Origin: Tetraselmis striata
Lineage: Eukaryota; Chlorophyta; Chlorodendrophyceae; Chlorodendrales; Chlorodendraceae
Length of the DNA stretch: 64,000 nt
Assembly: GCA_006384855.1 (NCBI GenBank)
Contig: VCJN01003222.1
Coordinates: 589,192 to 653,191, forward strand
Reading direction: 5' to 3'
The stretch's first letter is position 1. Every line of letters begins with the position of its first letter. A program made the position numbers and the translations under genes. The notes beneath the pieces were generated by a model, which did no database searches, was not told the DNA's origin, and saw nothing but the letters and a program-made list of their open reading frames with translations. Of this stretch, positions 31,032 through 40,750 are shown piece after piece.

Positions 31032-33000
31032 CACTGTGAGATTCAGATGTGACGTAAATGTGCCCTACTGGTGACGAACGACGACATACGGGGACGATAC
31101 GGGACGGACGAGGGACGTGGATTTCATACCCAGTAGCGACGACTATCGCGCGCGACCTGTAAAGTACTATATGAATTTCTCGTTTCCATAATTTCATCAA
31201 ATTGATATGCGCACGCGGGCTCGCGTGTCGCCCGCCGACGCGGAGCACCCGGGCTAAGTACAGGCGGATGTACGCACTCATTGCACATCGCCGCACATCG
31301 CTGACCGCACATCGCTGACCGCTGACCCCGCGGTGTGCCGCGATGTGCGGCACGACGGGCGGAGGTGTGGGCGGATGTAGGTGGTACGGTAGGTGGTAGG
31401 CGGTAGGTGGTGTTCGTAGGTGCGCGTTTTAATGCAGCCGCCCTAACTGCTGATGATTGTGTAACGCCCCAGCACGCGCATGAAGTACGGGGTCGCCTCA
31501 CGGTCACCGCCGCTCACCGTTGAATCAAGCGCGGACAGCCGCGCACTCGCATCTGTGTTGCCTGCCGGTGGTGGGTTACATCCACCCCAACTCTCAACCC
31601 CCCCCCCGCCCCCCGCGCGCGGCAGCAGGCATGCCGGCAAAGGGATGGATAGCGAGTGTGTCGAAGGATGGCGTGTACACATGCAAGCACTGCCACGGCA
31701 TCGTGACGGGTAGTAGTGAAAGGACGGCGCGAGAGCGGCACTTCCGGAAATACCCGAACTGTAGCCACTCGTTGAAGCGTGCGGCTAAGTTGCGCCGCAA
31801 GGCCGCCTTATCACAACCAGCAGCAGCAGGGGCGGCAGCAGCAGCAGCAGCAACAGCAGCAACAAGCGCGGCAGCAGGAGTAGCTGCAGCCGTCGGAAAC
31901 GGCCCGCCGGCGCCGGTCTCGGACGACGGCGGCTCGAAGGTGGACGATGTGATGGGCGTGGGGGAGGACCCCGTTGGCGAAGACGGTATGGACATCGACG
32001 CGCCTGCGTGGCCGCCGGCGGGCGTCGAACCCGCGATGAGGGCGTGATATGGAAAGGCGATCCCGGCGACTTCTACATGAAGGTCATCGCCAAGAAGTTC
32101 CGGGGAGTATGGCACTACGGCGTGATAACCGGCGTCGTTACCGAGTGGGTGTTGGAGGACTACGGCGGGGCGACCCAGTGGCGCGCTGTTTTCGAGGACG
32201 GTGACATTGTGGACCTTCTGCGTTCAGAGGTGAGTGGGCCCGGCCTGTGTGCTGGTGGCACCACTCACCTGCGGTTGTATGGAATCACACGCACCCGCCC
32301 GGTCGGCGTGGCAGGTTGTGGAGGCTATGGCGGCTGCCCAGGAGCACCCCACTGTGGATGCGGACGGGGAGGCTCGCTTGGTAACCGTCCATCAAGGCGA
32401 TGACTTGTCCAGTGAATCACGCACCTTGCCCGGCGTGCGTTCAACACAACCCGGCTGGCGGAGGCCAAGCAGAACACTGGCTGCCATGGCGTGTGCCATG
32501 TGCATGTGGTCCTGGGCTATGTCAACATGATCAACCTCTTCCCCCTCGCGCCGTTCCACCTGTTTTTTTTTGGCTTGGGAAGGGACTTCTGGAGGAAATT
32601 TGTCACCGTGCAGGGCCACATTGGATTCCGAGCTATGAAGCAGGAAGACCGGCGCCAGGCTTTAGTCCCGATACCCAGCAACTTTGAACGCGGGTTGCGC
32701 CCTTCGTTTGCAGTGTCCAAGAATCGAAAGGTAACCCCCCCCCCCCCCCCCCCCCCCCCCCGGGCGTGGGCGTGGGCGTGGGCGTGGGCGTGACGGCATT
32801 CCCCTCCATGACTGCAGGGTCAGGCAAGGTGACGGTGCAGTCCGGCTGGGTCATGGAGGACTGCTTGCCGGCAATAACGCCGGATGTACTCGCACGGAAC
32901 TAAATGGACGTGCCGCCACCAGCAGCAGCCTTCACGGATAAATAATAGTCGCTAGTAGTAGTGCTTCGTCACCTGTATGTCACATCTGAATCTCACAGTG
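31032..33000. mobile_element. CACTA-like (EnSpm-type) non-autonomous DNA transposon in the fibre gene
   Basis: Both ends carry a perfect 22-bp inverted repeat starting CACTGTGAGATTCAG. It is flanked by a 3-bp direct repeat AAG (29-31 bases after 31000, and 33001-33003). CACT(A/G) termini with 3-bp duplications are the signature of the CACTA superfamily. The 1969-bp body holds one spliced gene but no transposase I recognise, so it should depend on a transposase elsewhere. It inserted after the virus-like element was already integrated, or during its life as a virus. Confidence 0.85.
31631..32903 (+). CDS. BED-finger plus Tudor-like gene carried by the transposon
   Basis: ATG 31631 opens MPAKGWIASVSKDGVYTC, with a BED/C2H2-like finger (CKHC, then RHFRKYPNCSH), then an Ala-rich linker and an acidic stretch. 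Near 32047 the reading must change frame (splice or shift) to a Tudor/chromo-like segment (KKFRGVWHYGVITG, then WRAVFEDGDIVDLL) ending in a donor GAG|GTGAGT at 32229. Later exons: from 32315 (VVEAMAAAQEHPTVDADGE); a segment ending SFAVSKNRK|GTAAC at 32730, whose intron starts with a C27 run; and a last exon to the stop at 32903. BED fingers bind DNA and occur in transposon proteins; Tudor folds read methylated histones. Exact exon limits are uncertain, and one frame break may be decay. Confidence 0.45.
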
Positions 33001-35428
33001 AAGGGAATACTCGCCGTAGTTGTTTACAACCCGAATGAACTTTGCGGCCTCGACTTCGGAAAGGTCGGAAGCGCCGCCGGCGTTCGACACGGCCGCGACC
33101 GCGTTGTCGACGTAGGATTTGTTAACGGCGTCCGTGCCTGTGGTGGGCGCCCCCACCTGCGTGATCTTGTTCCCGTTTATGGACATCACCGAGTTCACGG
33201 TGAGAAGCGCGCACTCGAGGGAGCCGACGTACGCCCCGGTGCTCGCCGTGAGGAACTGGGTGTAGATATCACGCCACCTGGTGTTCGGCTTGCCCAGGTC
33301 CCACGTTTGGTTCAGGGTTGGAACGGCGCTTTCGCCGAAAAGCATATCGGAGCCGTCGTAGTTTATGAGCGGTTTCGAGGCCCCCGTTACTAAGGCCCAG
33401 TCCGTCGCGGGGGTGACGCCGGCGACCGCGGTATCGACGTAGGCCTTGGTCGCGGCCTCGGAGTCCAGTTCTGGCGTTCGCGAGAGTGTGAGGGGGCGGT
33501 CGAGCGTCATGAGGTTCGAGGCGGTGTCGTAGGCCAGCCGTACGCGGTCGGCGATGGTTCCGATTTCGACGACGTCGGAGAAGCGGCCGGTGCCGGCGTA
33601 GAGGAAAAGCCATCTCAGCTGATCCTGGCCCAGGTTGTACCCCATGTTGGAGGTGGGCGTGACGCTGTCGAGCGCGACGATGTCGTAGTTGGTGGTTTCG
33701 GTGGGGTACATCTGGGGGCCGACATTTTGCGTGTATATGAAATTGTCCGTCCAAGACGGGCGGTTCGTCAGATCGGTATAGCTCCCGCTAAAAAGAGTCG
33801 GTTTGTTTAGGACGTCCACCCACTCGACACTATCCGCCGTGAGCACAAGGTCGTTGTTGAATCCGCTTAGTGGGATTGAGCCTTGTGCACTAGTCACCCA
33901 CGAGGGCACAGTTGGGATTGTCGGTTTATCCGCCAAATCGGTGTAGCTTCCGCTAAAAAGCGTCGGCTTATTGAGCACATCCGCCCACTCAACGCTATCG
34001 GCCGTGAACACTAGATCATTGTTGAATCCGCTTAGTGGGATTGAGCCTTGTGCACTAGTCACCCACGAGGGCACAGTTGGGATTGTCGGTTTATCCGCCA
34101 AATCGATGTAGCTTCCGCTAAAAAGCGTCGGCTTATTTAGCACATCCGCCCACTCGACACTATCGGCCGTGAGCACGAGGTCATTGTTAAATCCGCTGAG
34201 CGATACATTGTTTTGTGAGGTGGTAACCCAAGCATGTGTATTTGTGAGATCAGTGTAGCTCCCGCTGAACAACACGGGTTTGTTTAGAACGTTCGCCCAC
34301 TCCACACTATCCGCAGTTAAAACAAGGTCATTGTTAAATCCGCTTAATGACACATTGTTTTGTAAGCTATCCACCCAAGCTGGCACAACGGGTATGTCTG
34401 GTGTATTTGTGAGATCGGTGTAGCTTCCACTAAAAATATTAGGTTTGTTGAGGACGTCCTCCCAATTGACAGACCCTGAAACCGTGGCGCCCTCCAGCAG
34501 AACGCGGCGCGTTGTTCCGCCGGAATCGTTCGCGAAGAGGTTGCCGGCGTAGAGGTTGCCGAAATGCCCTTCGAAAAACGGGAAGGTGGAGTTCCCCACG
34601 CGGCTCAGAGGCGGGAACCCCGGATTGTTGTCGAATGGTATAAGATCACCTTTCACCGTAATACCCTGGTTCCATATCTTCTCCTGGAGCCGGGGCGTTG
34701 TTACTGAAACATACGCCGTTAGCTCATCGGCGATGATTTCCCGCCATGGGAAGTTAAATGTGCCGAGGTCTCGAGTATCAGCGGCGGTGCCCACAACTGC
34801 GTTTCCCCCCTCAACCGGCAGGAGCTTTACTACGGAGCCAAGCGACGTGGAGTACTCAATGAGGTCCGATAAACCGTAATCGCCTTCAACGCCTTGAAAG
34901 GTAAATCATAAATGTTCTGGATTTGATAGTGTAGCTTCCTCGGCATATACATGGCGCCAAGGCTTTGCGGGTTCACCGAGATCATGTAGTCCTCCGATCG
35001 GGTCGCGGAGGTGCCCGTACACATCTATGATACCGATTTCGGGGTCTGGTGTGATAGCCAAGGGCTGAACGATATCGACCTTGAACCACTCTTTTTCGCT
35101 TTGTGGTATGTAGCTGGTCACGTCTATAGCGGCAACATCGTTGCGCAGCGTCGCAATGGCTAAGTCCTGCCGCTCTTGATCGCCCCAAAGCTCATTACAA
35201 GCCGTCTCGAGCTCCAAATCTTGTCTAGCCTGGCCCAACCAAAGCTCATTACAAGCCGTCTCGAGCTCCAAATCTTGTCTAGCCTGGCCCAACCAAAGCT
35301 CATTACAAGCCGTCTCAAGCTCCAAATCTTGTCTAGCCTGGCCCAACCAAAGCTCATTGCTGAGAGAAGCGACATCCCCTTCTAGATCATTCAGATTTTC
35401 GCCTGTCTTTGCGATCTCGTTGCTTAGA

Positions 35429-36256
35429 CTAGCTATCTCCACTTGCAGGTCTCTGTTGTCTACCTCGAGCGTCCGCCGCCCGTTCACTTTCAATTGCGCG
35501 GACGCTATCCGGGATCGGTTCATCGCTTTTGGTTATTCGTAGTTTAATTGTCGTTGTCCATCGCCCCCCGTTTAGATCAAGAAATCTGCCGTTATCATCT
35601 TCTAGCCTACACACAATGTAAGAGAGGTTGATGTTTTTGCATTCCACCCATGCATCGGTTGAGTAGTGCTCTAGTTCGTTGAATTGCGACGTAACTGGGA
35701 TTTTTGCGAGGACGTCCGATGTTCGCCGAGTGATGGGATCGCGGTTGGAGGTGTGTAGCGACGTCCGCATGAAAATTGATGAGGTCCTTGTGAGGTCGAC
35801 GCCCCCTGACGCCACCAGCTGCCCATCAACACTTACCTCGCCCGCTGTTAAGCCAAGCAAAGAGCCGCAAGTAGTGGCTGGTTCTATGACAATTTCGGCT
35901 AGGTGGTCGGATACGAACGTGATCTTGTTTGTCGCCTGTGAATACACCATTTCGAACGTGTACTGGAGTTGTGGGTTGATTATCTCAATCAGCTCGTCTA
36001 TCGATCTGTTTCCGTGGGGCAACTTGATTTCCTCGTATCGGCCGCTTGGATCACCAGGGGGGAAGAAATTCACCGCGAGCGTATCGTTGTGTTCGAAAAC
36101 ACTGTAGAAGGTGTGTGGGATCCAGACATTTAGAAGCCGGGCCTCTAAATAATGCCGTTCTGGGGCGATAATCGAGTCGGGGAGCCAAAACACATGGCTA
36201 CCGTCTTGAAGAACGAAGTCCGAATGTTGGGTGTCTAGGAACAACTGCTGCAACAT
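35429..36256 (-). CDS. Penton-like (minor capsid) protein
   Basis: 275 residues. The opening (LFLDTQHSDFVLQDGS, then ARLLNVWIPHTFYSVF and DTLAVNFF) and the later LPHGNRSIDELIEIINPQL and ATNKITFVSDH match the pattern of single-jelly-roll penton proteins of Polintons and adintoviruses. In those, an N-terminal strand is followed by the A-x-x-P-x-x-F-Y-N/S box. It would occupy the five-fold vertices. The core fold ends around IKLRITKSDE; the last ~30 residues are disordered and overlap, in another frame, the start of the fibre gene. That overlap is consistent with vertex and fibre being co-transcribed leftward. Confidence 0.8.
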   Translation of the reverse strand: MLQQLFLDTQHSDFVLQDGSHVFWLPDSIIAPERHYLEARLLNVWIPHTFYSVFEHNDTLAVNFFPPGDPSGRYEEIKLPHGNRSIDELIEIINPQLQYTFEMVYSQATNKITFVSDHLAEIVIEPATTCGSLLGLTAGEVSVDGQLVASGGVDLTRTSSIFMRTSLHTSNRDPITRRTSDVLAKIPVTSQFNELEHYSTDAWVECKNINLSYIVCRLEDDNGRFLDLNGGRWTTTIKLRITKSDEPIPDSVRAIESERAADARGRQQRPASGDS

Positions 36257-36260
36257 TTAA

Positions 36261-36656
36261 TTAGTATATCACGAATTGAAACTGATCAGTAGCCTTGGAC
36301 TCTTCTACTTCCTCTACCGGGGGAGCCGCAAGCTTGTGCGCTCTAGCACGCTTCGGCTTTGTCACAGCCCCAGTAGCGAAACGCTCGCCGAAGGCTGCTG
36401 AAGGCTCGCTGCGCTTTGCCTTTGGCTGTGGTTTGGGAGCCATGTGCTCGGCATAAAGCTTTTCCATTAACAATCGTTTTTCACTCTTTGCGCGACGAGC
36501 TTGTTGCAAATGTTTGGACTGCCGGCTGCTTGGTGGTCGCTTGGTTACTCCTCTTTCTGGTTCGGGGTTTTGCTCATCACTCGAGCCTTCACCAGACAGT
36601 CGCTCAAGTACGTCACCATTCCGAGGGCTACCAGGCTGTTCCATGCTATCGTCCAT
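36261..36656 (-). CDS. Small charged protein upstream of penton
   Basis: 131 residues (MDDSMEQPGSPRNGD, then RRAKSEKRLLMEKLYAEHM, PKAKRSEPSAAFGERF and DQFQFVIY). Acidic N-terminus, basic lysine/arginine-rich middle with nuclear-localisation-like clusters, hydrophobic last residues. It ends 5 bp before the penton start, so it heads the leftward unit. No domain recognised; a DNA-condensing or scaffold protein is possible. Divergent from the 36690 gene across 33 bp containing TATCTATAATAGAAA, which must hold both promoters. Confidence 0.65.
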   Translation of the reverse strand: MDDSMEQPGSPRNGDVLERLSGEGSSDEQNPEPERGVTKRPPSSRQSKHLQQARRAKSEKRLLMEKLYAEHMAPKPQPKAKRSEPSAAFGERFATGAVTKPKRARAHKLAAPPVEEVEESKATDQFQFVIY

Positions 36657-36689
36657 GGGTTCATGCTTTTTCTATCTATAATAGAAAAA

Positions 36690-36905
36690 ATGAATGACAA
36701 ACAGACCAAGCCTGAGATTAGCGCCATCGATTTTTTGCTGCTACGCGAACCGAATTACGGTAAGCGTGATTGGTGGGCGGCAAACTACCCGGGATTTACG
36801 CCTGAGCAATGTGAGCTTCTCGAGATTCAGTGTTGGGCGGAGGCTGGTGCTAAGGAAATCAAAAGTAAGATCAAAAAGCAATGCCGAAAAAAGAATTCGA
36901 AATAG
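36690..36905 (+). CDS. Small protein at the head of the morphogenesis arm
   Basis: 71 residues from ATG 36690 (MNDKQTKPEISAIDFLLLRE, then YPGFTPEQCELLEIQCWAEA), ending in a Lys-rich tail. It overlaps the ATPase start by 25 bp in a different frame. The central segment looks like a short helical domain. Function unknown. Confidence 0.6.
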   Translation: MNDKQTKPEISAIDFLLLREPNYGKRDWWAANYPGFTPEQCELLEIQCWAEAGAKEIKSKIKKQCRKKNSK

Positions 36906-37603
36906 CCGAGAGGTCTGCGTTCAAGCTTAATCCCCCGGTATTTCTTTGCGACAAACCGATATCGAAGCAAATCGAGAAACCACTTCCGTGCCGGCCATTT
37001 TTCATGGCGATCATTGGATCGGCCGGGAGCGGTAAAACGTCGCTCATGATCAACCTCCTCACGAGCAGGAATGCATATTGCAAGGCGTTTCATCATGTAC
37101 ACGTCGTCATGCCATCTCACTCCGTGGCTAGCCTAAAAAACAACCCATTTGAAGGTCATGAGCGTATGCATGACGAGCTAGACTATAATAGTCTAGAAAA
37201 CATAACCGCTTCTGTTAAGGACGCGGCGGCGGACAAGAAGAGCTCTCTACTTATTTTAGACGACGTAACCGTAGCGTTAAAAGACGCCGATATTCAACTT
37301 GAGCTCAAGGATCTTATTTACAACCGCCGGCACTACCGCCTTTCTATAATAGTTCTAGTACAGTCGTATATCGCAATGCCTCTTTCCATACGCAAAACGT
37401 TGTCTCATTTCGCCATGTTCAAACCGAGAAACAAAAAGGAATATACCGCAATTTTCGAAGAGCTGATATCTATGGACAAATCAGAGGCGGAGCGGCTCAT
37501 GCGCTTTGTTTTTGACTCCCAATACTCTTTCCTTTTTGCAGACGTCGAGCAAACAAAATTTTATAAGCGGTTTGATTTAATAAAGAGCCATGCCGAGGAC
37601 TAA
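36881..37603 (+). CDS. A32/FtsK-HerA-type genome-packaging ATPase
   Basis: 240 residues with Walker A GSAGSGKTS (about residues 46-54), Walker B LLILDDVT (about 124-131) and a downstream sensor-like VQSYIAMPLSIRKTLSHF. This is the compact packaging ATPase shared by Polintons, virophages, adintoviruses and NCLDVs, which pumps the genome into preformed capsids. It begins inside the upstream small gene and ends overlapping the next gene by 14 bp, so the units are tightly coupled. No defect seen. Confidence 0.92.
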   Translation: MPKKEFEIAERSAFKLNPPVFLCDKPISKQIEKPLPCRPFFMAIIGSAGSGKTSLMINLLTSRNAYCKAFHHVHVVMPSHSVASLKNNPFEGHERMHDELDYNSLENITASVKDAAADKKSSLLILDDVTVALKDADIQLELKDLIYNRRHYRLSIIVLVQSYIAMPLSIRKTLSHFAMFKPRNKKEYTAIFEELISMDKSEAERLMRFVFDSQYSFLFADVEQTKFYKRFDLIKSHAED

Positions 37604-38099
37604 TAAAGAATCGAAGAAACCTGCAAAGAAAGCTTCCAAGAAGAAGCCGGCCGCACGCAGACCCCGGGCGCGTAGAGGTAATACAACGCAGACCGTGCGA
37701 GTAAACGTGGTTCAATCAGGAATAAGAGGCAGTGGGGAGGCATCATCTATGCCGCCGTTCATCCCGTTCGAAAAGGGGTACTCAAGCTATTCACCCGTCA
37801 GCATTAATAACGGCTTCGGAACGAGGCCGCTGGAGCCAATATCGACACCGCAAAATACTGGGGTTCCCTTGGGACTCAGTACGGACGGACATACCCTAGG
37901 CGGGTCGGCCGAGCGGTCGCGGCTGGCGCGAGAATCTCAAGCACAGACAGTTCCGGTTATGACTGAAAGTGGAACACAATTGGCTCAGCTAAATAAAGCG
38001 ACAAGAGACGATTTGCGTGACCGTCTCAAGGCTATGGGACTTTCTATGGGGGGAAATAAAAAGGAACTCCTTGAGCGGCTCAAGGAAGCGATGGCTTGA
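37590..38099 (+). CDS. Basic SAP-domain virion/DNA-binding protein
   Basis: 169 residues. The first ~35 are Lys/Arg-rich (KKPAKKASKKKPAARRPRAR), resembling core or protamine-like proteins. The middle is Gly/Ser/Pro-rich. The C-terminal ~35 residues (KATRDDLRDRLKAMGL, then NKKELLERLKEA) form a SAP motif, a helix-extension-helix DNA-binding fold. It probably condenses or tethers DNA during packaging. Overlap with the ATPase gene supports this. Confidence 0.8.
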   Translation: MPRTNKESKKPAKKASKKKPAARRPRARRGNTTQTVRVNVVQSGIRGSGEASSMPPFIPFEKGYSSYSPVSINNGFGTRPLEPISTPQNTGVPLGLSTDGHTLGGSAERSRLARESQAQTVPVMTESGTQLAQLNKATRDDLRDRLKAMGLSMGGNKKELLERLKEAMA

Positions 38100-38126
38100 T
38101 CATATTTTGTGATCTCGTATCAAAAC

Positions 38127-38459
38127 ATGAGCTTCTTCTCAAAATTCGGTCGCTCTCTCCGCAGCTTCGGGACCAAAGTCTCTCACGGAATACGCACAGC
38201 CGGAATTAAGGTGGGCGATTTCCTGCTTGGAGCAACCCCAGTCTTATCCGCCATCCCAGGTATCGGCCCCGAGGCCGCCGCTCTAGCTGGTTCCGTGGGT
38301 GCCGCGGCAAAAGGTGTCGGAACACTCGCGGGCGTGGCCGAAAATGCTATCGCTGGGAGGGGCCTCGATTTCGCCGGCGCTAAAGCCGGGGCCGGTGCTG
38401 TAAAGGATGCCTATCGATCGATCAAGGGGCGAGGTTCCCCTCTGGAGCGAGGCAGTTAA
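38127..38459 (+). CDS. pVI-like hydrophobic virion protein
   Basis: 110 residues from ATG 38127 (MSFFSKFGRSLRSFGTKVSH). An amphipathic N-terminal helix is followed by an Ala/Gly-rich hydrophobic part (IPGIGPEAAALAGSVGAAAK), ending in a basic tail. This resembles the membrane-active cement protein pVI of adenoviruses and its counterparts in adintoviruses, which lie beside the major capsid gene. Assignment rests on composition and position, not on a firm motif. Confidence 0.55.
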   Translation: MSFFSKFGRSLRSFGTKVSHGIRTAGIKVGDFLLGATPVLSAIPGIGPEAAALAGSVGAAAKGVGTLAGVAENAIAGRGLDFAGAKAGAGAVKDAYRSIKGRGSPLERGS

Positions 38460-38486
38460 AACTTTTTGTAAGTATGAATCAAAACC

Positions 38487-39721
38487 ATGAGCGGCCTTTC
38501 GGACTCTTTCGTGTACGCAGCAAAACCTCGGGCCGTTTCGGCCATGAAGTACCGCCACAACATTCCTCCTATTAACGGGCGCGATTTCAAACCTGGCAAT
38601 ACCATCCAGATTGCTGTCCCGTGCGGCAACAAGGGGGAGTATCTCAACACGAAGCAGTCGTACCTCAAATTCAAGATCCGCAATAAGGATGAAACTGCCG
38701 CTAATACCATGGTCTTGGACAACTCCGCCCACTCGGTTATCCGTCTGCTGGAGATTGTTTATGGTAGCAACGTGTTGGAATACATTGACCAATATCCGGC
38801 GCTGGTGGCCCTGCTAGAGGACTCTCAGGGTGACACCCTGCAAGCCGCATGTGGAGGAAGTGCTGCTGAAGGCAGGAATAGTTCCACTCCACGTACTGGC
38901 GCGACAATTGCCGGAAGCGCTGAGATAACAGTGTGTCTCCCCCTTTGTGTCTGGCGTACTCGGAACTATGCAGAATAAGTACCTCCCCGTCGGTGATATG
39001 GTACGGAACCATCTTCGTTTGAATCTTACCCTCGCTTCGGAGGAGGACGCCCAGGTTTCAACCGCATCACGCGCATGGGATGTGATTGACGTCGAGTTTT
39101 GCGCGGAAATGATCAAACTGGATGGATCTGTGGCCAACGCAATTTCCCAGGCGAATGCGCGTGGCTATCGTATCCCCATGACCACCTTTAGCAACCACGC
39201 CTCGAGCGTCGAGACCGGCTCTACGCTAATCAATACACTTATCTCTGGCAATTACCGTTCATTGAAGACGATATTCAGTATGTTCCGTTTGCAAGATAAT
39301 GTAGCTAAAGGAACTAAGAAATACGTCTCCACACGCACCAATCCCTTCGGGGATGCGGGTCGTTGGCATTATGACGTTGGTGGTCAACTGAGTCCTCAGA
39401 AACCTGTTGATTCAAATGCTGAGGCGTTCGCTGAGCTTCAGAAGGCTTTCCATGCTTTCGGCTCTCTAGACCACCACGGGCAGATCCGCAGAGACAGTTG
39501 GGTGGCGAGTGAGGGGAACCTACATTGTGGCCCAGGACCTCGAGACCCAGTCCCACAAGAGCATGGTTTCCGAGAGCGGTGTAGATGTGAGCACATCCAC
39601 CATTTACCTAAAGGCTCAGTTCGCGGCAGCTCTTACTGCACCTCTCCGTATCGATACTTTCACTCATCAGGACGCGGTCCTCTTCATTGACCCTAGCGGT
39701 ATGGCCCAGACGGTTTTTTAG
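38487..39721 (+). pseudogene. Major capsid protein (double jelly-roll hexon), two frameshifts
   Basis: The first frame opens MSGLSDSFVYAAKPRAVSAM and contains the hallmark N-terminus MKYRHNIPPINGRDF, then GEYLNTKQSYLKF. After CLPLC (about 38945, in CTCCCCCTTTGTG) the sense continues in the next frame (SGVLGTM, then KYLPVGD) up to about 39505. There a second single-base shift leads to a third frame (GTYIVAQDLETQ, then VDVSTSTIYLKAQF and a FTHQDAVLFIDPSG terminus). Total about 411 codons. Both breaks sit at homopolymers. It would form the pseudo-hexameric capsomers. As read, no intact capsid can be made; sequencing error must be excluded first. Confidence 0.85.
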
Positions 39722-39734
39722 GTGGAATACATAA

Positions 39735-40724
39735 ATGATAAGCCGGATCCTTGTAAATTCAGCGGACAGATCTCGCGGGGAGATGTACGACTTTGCGTTT
39801 GATATGGGGCGGGGTCGTCTCAACGAGTTTGCCGGTAAACTGGTGCGCTTCGGTGTTGAATGGATAACGCCAGTCGTGGGGTCATCAATTGGAGCCTCTT
39901 ATGAACAAAACACTCAGCGGTCGCTATCACTCCTTCTGACGTGCTTGTCGTTTCCGACGATCAACACACACAAGGCTTGGAATCAGGGTAACAAGGACCC
40001 CATCCTGGCGCTCCTGCCCTCGGCTCGCCAGACGGCTTATTACGGGGTAATGGCCGACACGCCATACCTCCAATCGAGTTGTTGCGGAGGTATAACCCTG
40101 GGCGACCAACTGGCGACCCTGGGAGAGCTCCAGTTCAGACTTTTCCAAACACATACCCCCACGTCCCGCGAGATATTCCTTTTCAGACCGTTTGATAACG
40201 AGGATTTCAGTTTCAGCCTTGTGTTTTGGACAGATGAACCGGAGAGGCCAATCGCCCAAAGCTTCTATCATTTGTGGGTCAATAGCGGCGACAATCTAGC
40301 GACTCTTGTCAACAACGACTCGAGCGTTGTGAGCATCCCGTTCGATTTCAAAACCTTCGACATGGATCGCACGACCCCCTGGAACGTGGCGGTGAGCTAT
40401 TGCTCACCTGTATATGTGGACATGGCAATAGGCTCCTTGCCCGCCGGGCTTGTGATATCGACCCCAAGCTTTGTTATCGATCCGCACCAAAACCGAAGCG
40501 TTTTGGCGTGCCTACCTGGGAGCAACGATGACTCGGGCGAAAAGTACTTCGGGTACAAGCAAACCATCAAACCAGTTTGCAGCGACACTGTGGGGATTCC
40601 TATTAGGCCTCCTTTGGACCATATGGGGTTTCTAACATTGGAGCTCCGTGATGCTGTGTCATACGCGCTCATGAACGATGCATCACACTACGTAGTTTGT
40701 ATAACATTCTACCGAGCGGATTGA
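39735..40724 (+). CDS. Second virion-type protein after the capsid gene
   Basis: 329 residues from ATG 39735 (MISRILVNSADRSRGEMYDF). The start, with an ILVNSADR-type strand followed by FAGKLVRFGVEWITP, follows the same scheme as single-jelly-roll minor capsid proteins. The C-terminal LTLELRDAVSYAL, then YVVCITFYRAD looks like closing beta strands. It begins 14 bp after the capsid gene. It is probably a second minor capsid protein or a penton paralogue; I cannot exclude a virus-specific structural protein. Confidence 0.6.
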   Translation: MISRILVNSADRSRGEMYDFAFDMGRGRLNEFAGKLVRFGVEWITPVVGSSIGASYEQNTQRSLSLLLTCLSFPTINTHKAWNQGNKDPILALLPSARQTAYYGVMADTPYLQSSCCGGITLGDQLATLGELQFRLFQTHTPTSREIFLFRPFDNEDFSFSLVFWTDEPERPIAQSFYHLWVNSGDNLATLVNNDSSVVSIPFDFKTFDMDRTTPWNVAVSYCSPVYVDMAIGSLPAGLVISTPSFVIDPHQNRSVLACLPGSNDDSGEKYFGYKQTIKPVCSDTVGIPIRPPLDHMGFLTLELRDAVSYALMNDASHYVVCITFYRAD

Positions 40725-40750
40725 GGAAATTTACTGACCTCGTCATTAAA

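Larger units (their letters stand above)
29715..35523 (-). pseudogene. Giant fibre (receptor-binding) gene, split by a stop and a transposon
   Basis: Starts at ATG 35523, overlapping the penton gene by 95 bp. N-terminal ~200 residues: a coiled coil with three copies of a 20-residue repeat (NELWLGQARQDLELETAC). An in-frame TGA at 34908-34906 follows. The same frame resumes without any ATG and runs to 32980 with five ~52-residue repeats (NKPTLFSGSYTDL, then SGFNNDLVLTADSVEW), like phage tail-fibre shafts. A transposon occupies 31032-33000. The frame then continues to 29715. Across all parts a motif DLG, then W, then IY recurs. Without the insert and one AAG copy, the length is 3837 nt, exactly 1279 codons. 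The product would be a trimeric attachment fibre anchored at the penton. Confidence 0.8.

Noticed and set aside
31032-31034. Separate short fibre gene starting at 31034
   Set aside because: Its first codon is a GTG inside the transposon's inverted repeat; the ORF is the downstream half of the interrupted fibre gene.
31032-33000. A hidden transposase in the CACTA-like insert
   Set aside because: No DDE-type motif series in any frame; the only gene shows BED and Tudor-like features.
36881-37603. ATPase as a host AAA or ABC protein
   Set aside because: Size, Walker spacing and overlap with the SAP and capsid cluster fit the viral packaging ATPase; no ABC signature motif.
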